A DNA stretch of 14,534 nucleotides from Actinomycetes bacterium (GTDB lineage: Bacteria > Actinomycetota > Actinomycetes > Actinomycetales > Cellulomonadaceae), in assembly GCA_023389545.1 (NCBI GenBank), contig JAEWEI010000147.1, positions 1 through 14,534 of the forward strand, given 5' to 3'. Positions 12,498-14,534 of the stretch are shown here, piece after piece. The notes below the pieces were generated by a model. The model was not told the DNA's origin. It did no database searches and saw only the letters and a program-made list of their open reading frames with translations. Within the stretch, counting starts at the first letter, position 1, and every line of letters starts with the position of its first letter. Made by a program: the position numbers and the translations under genes.

Positions 12498-13516
12498 TGG
12501 GGTTCGGAGCGGACTCCGCCCCGGTCGGCGACGCTGTGCGCCGGCTCGTGGGCGCCCCCGACCAGCTCGTCTCGGTGGACCGCCTGGTCCGCGACGAGGG
12601 AGCTGGCCGGGGGGCCCCGGTCCTCGTGGTGCGCAACCCGCTCGGCATCTCGTTCGAGGTGCTGCTGGACCGGGCGCTCGACGTGGGCTGGGCCGACGCG
12701 CCGGGCCTGCCGCTCGCGTGGCGCTCAGCGCGCGGGCCCGTCGAGTCCTCGCGCTATGAGCCCGAGGGCTCGGGCTGGACCCGCACGTTCGGCGGCGGGC
12801 TGCTCACCACGTGCGGGCTGTCGTCCACGGGGGCGCCGTCCACTGTGGACGGCGCCCACCACGGGCTGCATGGCCGGGTGGGGCACGTCCCCGCCGAGAA
12901 CGTGCGCTGGGGCCTGGTCGAGGACGGCGACGACGGCCTGGCCGTCGAGGTCACCGGCGACGTGGTCGAGACCGCGTTGGGCTCGTCCACCCTGCGACTA
13001 CGGCGGCGCATCGTCGCCAGCACCGCCCGGCCCGAGCTGCGCGTCGAGGACGTCGTCACCAACGACGGCTTCGCCCCAGCCGGGCACATGTTCCGGCACC
13101 ACCTCAACCTCGGGTACCCGCTGGTGGGACCGGGCACCGTCGTCGCGGCGACCGCCGAGCCGATCGCCGAGCGCGACCGCCCAGGCGAGCCACGCGCGCT
13201 GCCGTGGACGTTGGACCTGGGCGAGGACGGCGCCACGCCCGAGGTCGTCCTGTACTGCGCCCCCGAGCCCGGGCCGGCGGCCACCGTCATGGTGATGGCC
13301 ACCGACGGCGCCTGGGCGCAGATCGAGCAGGCCGTCGACGGGTGGCCGCTGCTGGTGCTGTGGCGCGACGCGAAGCCGGGCGTGAACGTGCTGGGCGTCG
13401 AGCCCTCGACCTCCCGTGACGGCGGCCGCGCGCAGGCCGAGCGGGACGGCGAGGTCATCTGGCTCGAGCCGGGGGAGTCCCGGCACTACACGACAGTGGT
13501 GCGCGCGGGACGCTGA
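12497..13516 (+). CDS. DUF4432 family protein (aldose 1-epimerase-like)
   Basis: A 339-residue protein of the DUF4432 group, which has the galactose-mutarotase beta-sandwich fold and is found in sugar catabolic operons. Matching features are the N-terminal VLLDRALDVGWADAPGLPLAWRS (about 55-77), GGLLTTCGLSSTGAP (about 99-114), HHGLHGRVGHVPAENV (121-136), the HMFRHHLNLGYPL segment (197-209) and VLGVEPSTSR near the C-terminus. His122/125, His201/202 and Glu302 are in positions expected for sugar binding or catalysis by analogy with mutarotases. It may speed anomer exchange of the imported sugar so that the isomerase and transporter see the right form; the real reaction is unproven. The ATG overlaps the upstream stop by one base (TGATG). 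Last gene of the operon. Confidence 0.85.
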   Translation: MGFGADSAPVGDAVRRLVGAPDQLVSVDRLVRDEGAGRGAPVLVVRNPLGISFEVLLDRALDVGWADAPGLPLAWRSARGPVESSRYEPEGSGWTRTFGGGLLTTCGLSSTGAPSTVDGAHHGLHGRVGHVPAENVRWGLVEDGDDGLAVEVTGDVVETALGSSTLRLRRRIVASTARPELRVEDVVTNDGFAPAGHMFRHHLNLGYPLVGPGTVVAATAEPIAERDRPGEPRALPWTLDLGEDGATPEVVLYCAPEPGPAATVMVMATDGAWAQIEQAVDGWPLLVLWRDAKPGVNVLGVEPSTSRDGGRAQAERDGEVIWLEPGESRHYTTVVRAGR

Positions 13517-13554
13517 CGCCGCCCGCCTTTCGGCGCGCCTCGGCGCATGCTTCA

Positions 13555-13594
13555 TCACCCCGGGTGAACGGCCCGCCCGCCACCCGGGTGAACG
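13555..13594. repeat. Two copies of a CCCGGGTGAACG motif
   Basis: CCCGGGTGAACG occurs at 13559-13570 and 13583-13594, 24 bp apart (start to start). Each copy ends a palindrome: TCACCC-C-GGGTGA at 13555-13567 and CACCCGGGTG at 13581-13590. They lie between the sugar operon and the second TetR gene and could be a pair of protein-binding sites or short hairpins in the operon's 3' region. Confidence 0.45.
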
Positions 13595-13620
13595 CCTCGC
13601 CATGCCCCTGATCGGCTGGA

Positions 13621-13657
13621 CCAAGGTCCCATTGACGCACCGTCAATGGGGCCTTGG
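13621..13657. promoter_or_regulatory. 17-bp inverted repeat, TetR-type operator and/or terminator
   Basis: Bases 13621-13637 and 13641-13657 are inverted copies with one mismatch (a G-U pair in RNA) around a CAC loop. The core ATTGACG-CAC-CGTCAAT resembles operators of many TetR-family proteins, and the TetR gene starts about 110 nt downstream. The same DNA could fold in RNA as a 17-bp hairpin closing the sugar operon 105 nt after its last stop codon; no U-tract follows. TTGACG (13632-13637) could also serve as a -35 box with a weak TTGGAT -10 (13654-13659). Confidence 0.6.
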
Positions 13658-13768
13658 ATGTTCCTCGACGGCACCCGCCCCCGGCTCCCCGGGGACCACG
13701 GCGCGGCCGGTGTCGAGGGGCGGTGGATCGTGGGACGCAGCGGAGGGCCAGGCGCCACGCGGACGGTC

Positions 13769-14422
13769 ATGGACCCCGACGACAGGCGCGAGGCGATCAT
13801 CGCCGCCGCGCGGGAGCTGTTCGCCGAGCAGGGCGTCGGCCGCACGTCCATCGCGGACGTCGCCGCCCGGGCCGGCATCACCCGTGGGCTCGTCTACCAC
13901 TACCTGACCGACAAGGACACGCTGGTCGAGGTCGTCCTCGAACAGCACATCGACGAGTTCGTCGAGGACGTGCGGCGCTGGGACGCCCAGCGTGAGGTCG
14001 GCAACATCGACAAGGCCCTCGCGGACTGCGTCGCGCTGTTCCGCCGCCACCTGGGCCCCGTCGCCCAGCCCGGCGCCCTGCCGCGCATCGAGGACACCCG
14101 CCTGTACAGCCGCTTCGTCGACCGTGCCGTGCGCGCCCTCGTCGACTGCCTGCAGGCCACCACCGTGGCCGCGTACGCGCAGCGCCACCACATCGCGATC
14201 GACCACGTCCCCGAGACGTTCTACGTGCTCATCCACGGGCTGATCGGCCTGGCGAGCTCCGAGCACAAGGTCAGCGACCGCGTCCTGATGGACATCATCC
14301 GCCAGACGCTGCGCCTCGATCCCAACGACGGCGCTCCGCTGTCTGAAGCCCCGCCGTCTGAGCAGTCAGCGCCCCGGCAACAGCCGGACGCGCCCAGTCC
14401 CCTCGAGCCCGAAGGCGAGTGA
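13769..14422 (+). CDS. TetR/AcrR-family transcriptional regulator
   Basis: A 217-residue TetR-type regulator with the DNA-binding domain at about 5-50: DRREAIIAAARELFAEQG, the helix-turn-helix SIADVAARAGITRGLVYHYLTDK (about 27-49), then an unassigned ligand domain and a Pro/Glu/Ser-rich, probably disordered tail (about 183-217). ATG 13769 is chosen because the conserved domain starts right after it; GTG 13730 has a better GAGGGG site (13714-13719) and is a real alternative, while starts at 13646 and 13658 fall in or by the inverted repeat and are unlikely. It is followed after only 4 nt by a membrane-protein gene, so the two probably form an operon. Its target is likely its own promoter palindrome; a link to the sugar operon is not evident. 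Confidence 0.88.
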   Translation: MDPDDRREAIIAAARELFAEQGVGRTSIADVAARAGITRGLVYHYLTDKDTLVEVVLEQHIDEFVEDVRRWDAQREVGNIDKALADCVALFRRHLGPVAQPGALPRIEDTRLYSRFVDRAVRALVDCLQATTVAAYAQRHHIAIDHVPETFYVLIHGLIGLASSEHKVSDRVLMDIIRQTLRLDPNDGAPLSEAPPSEQSAPRQQPDAPSPLEPEGE

Positions 14423-14426
14423 CGAG

Positions 14427-14534
14427 ATGTTCCTGTTCGAGTCCATCCCCTGGTACTCGGCGCTCATGTGGGTCGCGGTCGTCGCGGCCCTCATGCTCGC
14501 CAACGAGATCGCGCGCTCCAGCAAGCGCGCGGCG
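14427..14534 (+). CDS. N-terminus of a membrane protein, possibly DUF5692 (cut by window edge)
   Basis: An ATG 4 nt after the TetR stop opens a frame that runs to the end of the window (36 codons, no stop). It encodes FLFESIPWYSALMWVAVVAA followed by LMLANEIARSSKRAA: one hydrophobic helix (about 10-25) and then a basic segment, as expected for a polytopic membrane protein with its N-terminus outside. From memory the FxSIPWYSxLMW start and the NE-x-AR-x-SK end resemble DUF5692 proteins; this is tentative on so short a piece. A GAAGG (14411-14415) lies rather far upstream. Co-transcription with the TetR gene is likely. Confidence 0.55.
   Translation, partial: MFLFESIPWYSALMWVAVVAALMLANEIARSSKRAA

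Noticed and set aside
13532..13539. GGCGCGCC palindrome after the DUF4432 gene
   Set aside because: An 8-bp G/C palindrome is expected by chance in such DNA, and the nearby CGCCG/CGGCG stem is too weak to call a terminator.
13646..13768. Start of the second TetR protein at ATG 13646
   Set aside because: That ATG is inside the long inverted repeat and lacks a ribosome binding site; the added 41 residues are Gly/Arg/Pro-rich and precede the conserved domain.
1..14534. tRNA, rRNA, CRISPR array, insertion sequence or prophage
   Set aside because: No cloverleaf or CCA-ended structure, regularly spaced repeats, transposase, integrase or phage structural gene was recognised on either strand.

Overview
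The window is very GC-rich chromosomal DNA with dense, often overlapping genes, many GTG starts, clear AGGAGG-type ribosome binding sites and TGA as the usual stop. Together with the gene families (TetR-MMPL pair, DUF4389, ArsR-SRPBCC pair, LacI-controlled sugar ABC operon) this points to a high-GC actinomycete, most likely a Micrococcales-type soil or plant-polymer degrader; the genus cannot be fixed from the sequence. I see no rRNA, tRNA, CRISPR array, insertion sequence, integrase or phage gene.

Left part (1-3376): a minus-strand unit of a TetR repressor gene and an 862-residue MMPL/RND-type membrane exporter with an unusual heptad-repeat coiled-coil hairpin outside the membrane. The tetR promoter carries a 26-bp palindrome between its -35 and -10 boxes and appears to make a leaderless mRNA. 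A perfect hairpin at 1-22 probably ends the unit. Divergent from it is a DUF4389 membrane protein built from an internal duplication (3482-4216).

Middle (4213-5530): a minus-strand, translationally coupled trio: ArsR-family repressor, SRPBCC/AHSA1 protein and PPOX-like flavin-fold protein, each overlapping the next by 4 nt, with a TGTAAG-N6-CTTACA operator in front. The last gene and the convergent DUF4389 gene share a single CTAG as their two stop codons.

Centre and right (5743-13516): a sugar locus. A LacI-family repressor is followed by a promoter with two perfect TGAACCGGTTCA palindromes, then a six-gene plus-strand operon: D-lyxose-isomerase-like cupin enzyme, lipoprotein sugar-binding protein, double-NBD ATPase, two different RbsC-type permeases and a DUF4432 mutarotase-like protein. 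A large stem-loop between the binding-protein and ATPase genes probably favours production of the binding protein. The locus imports and isomerises an aldose, but encodes no kinase, aldolase or glycosidase, so the product must enter metabolism through genes elsewhere.

Right end (13517-14534): an intergenic region with repeated CCCGGGTGAACG motifs and a 17-bp inverted repeat around TTGACG-CAC-CGTCAA, a second TetR regulator, and the first 36 codons of a membrane protein (possibly DUF5692) cut by the window edge.
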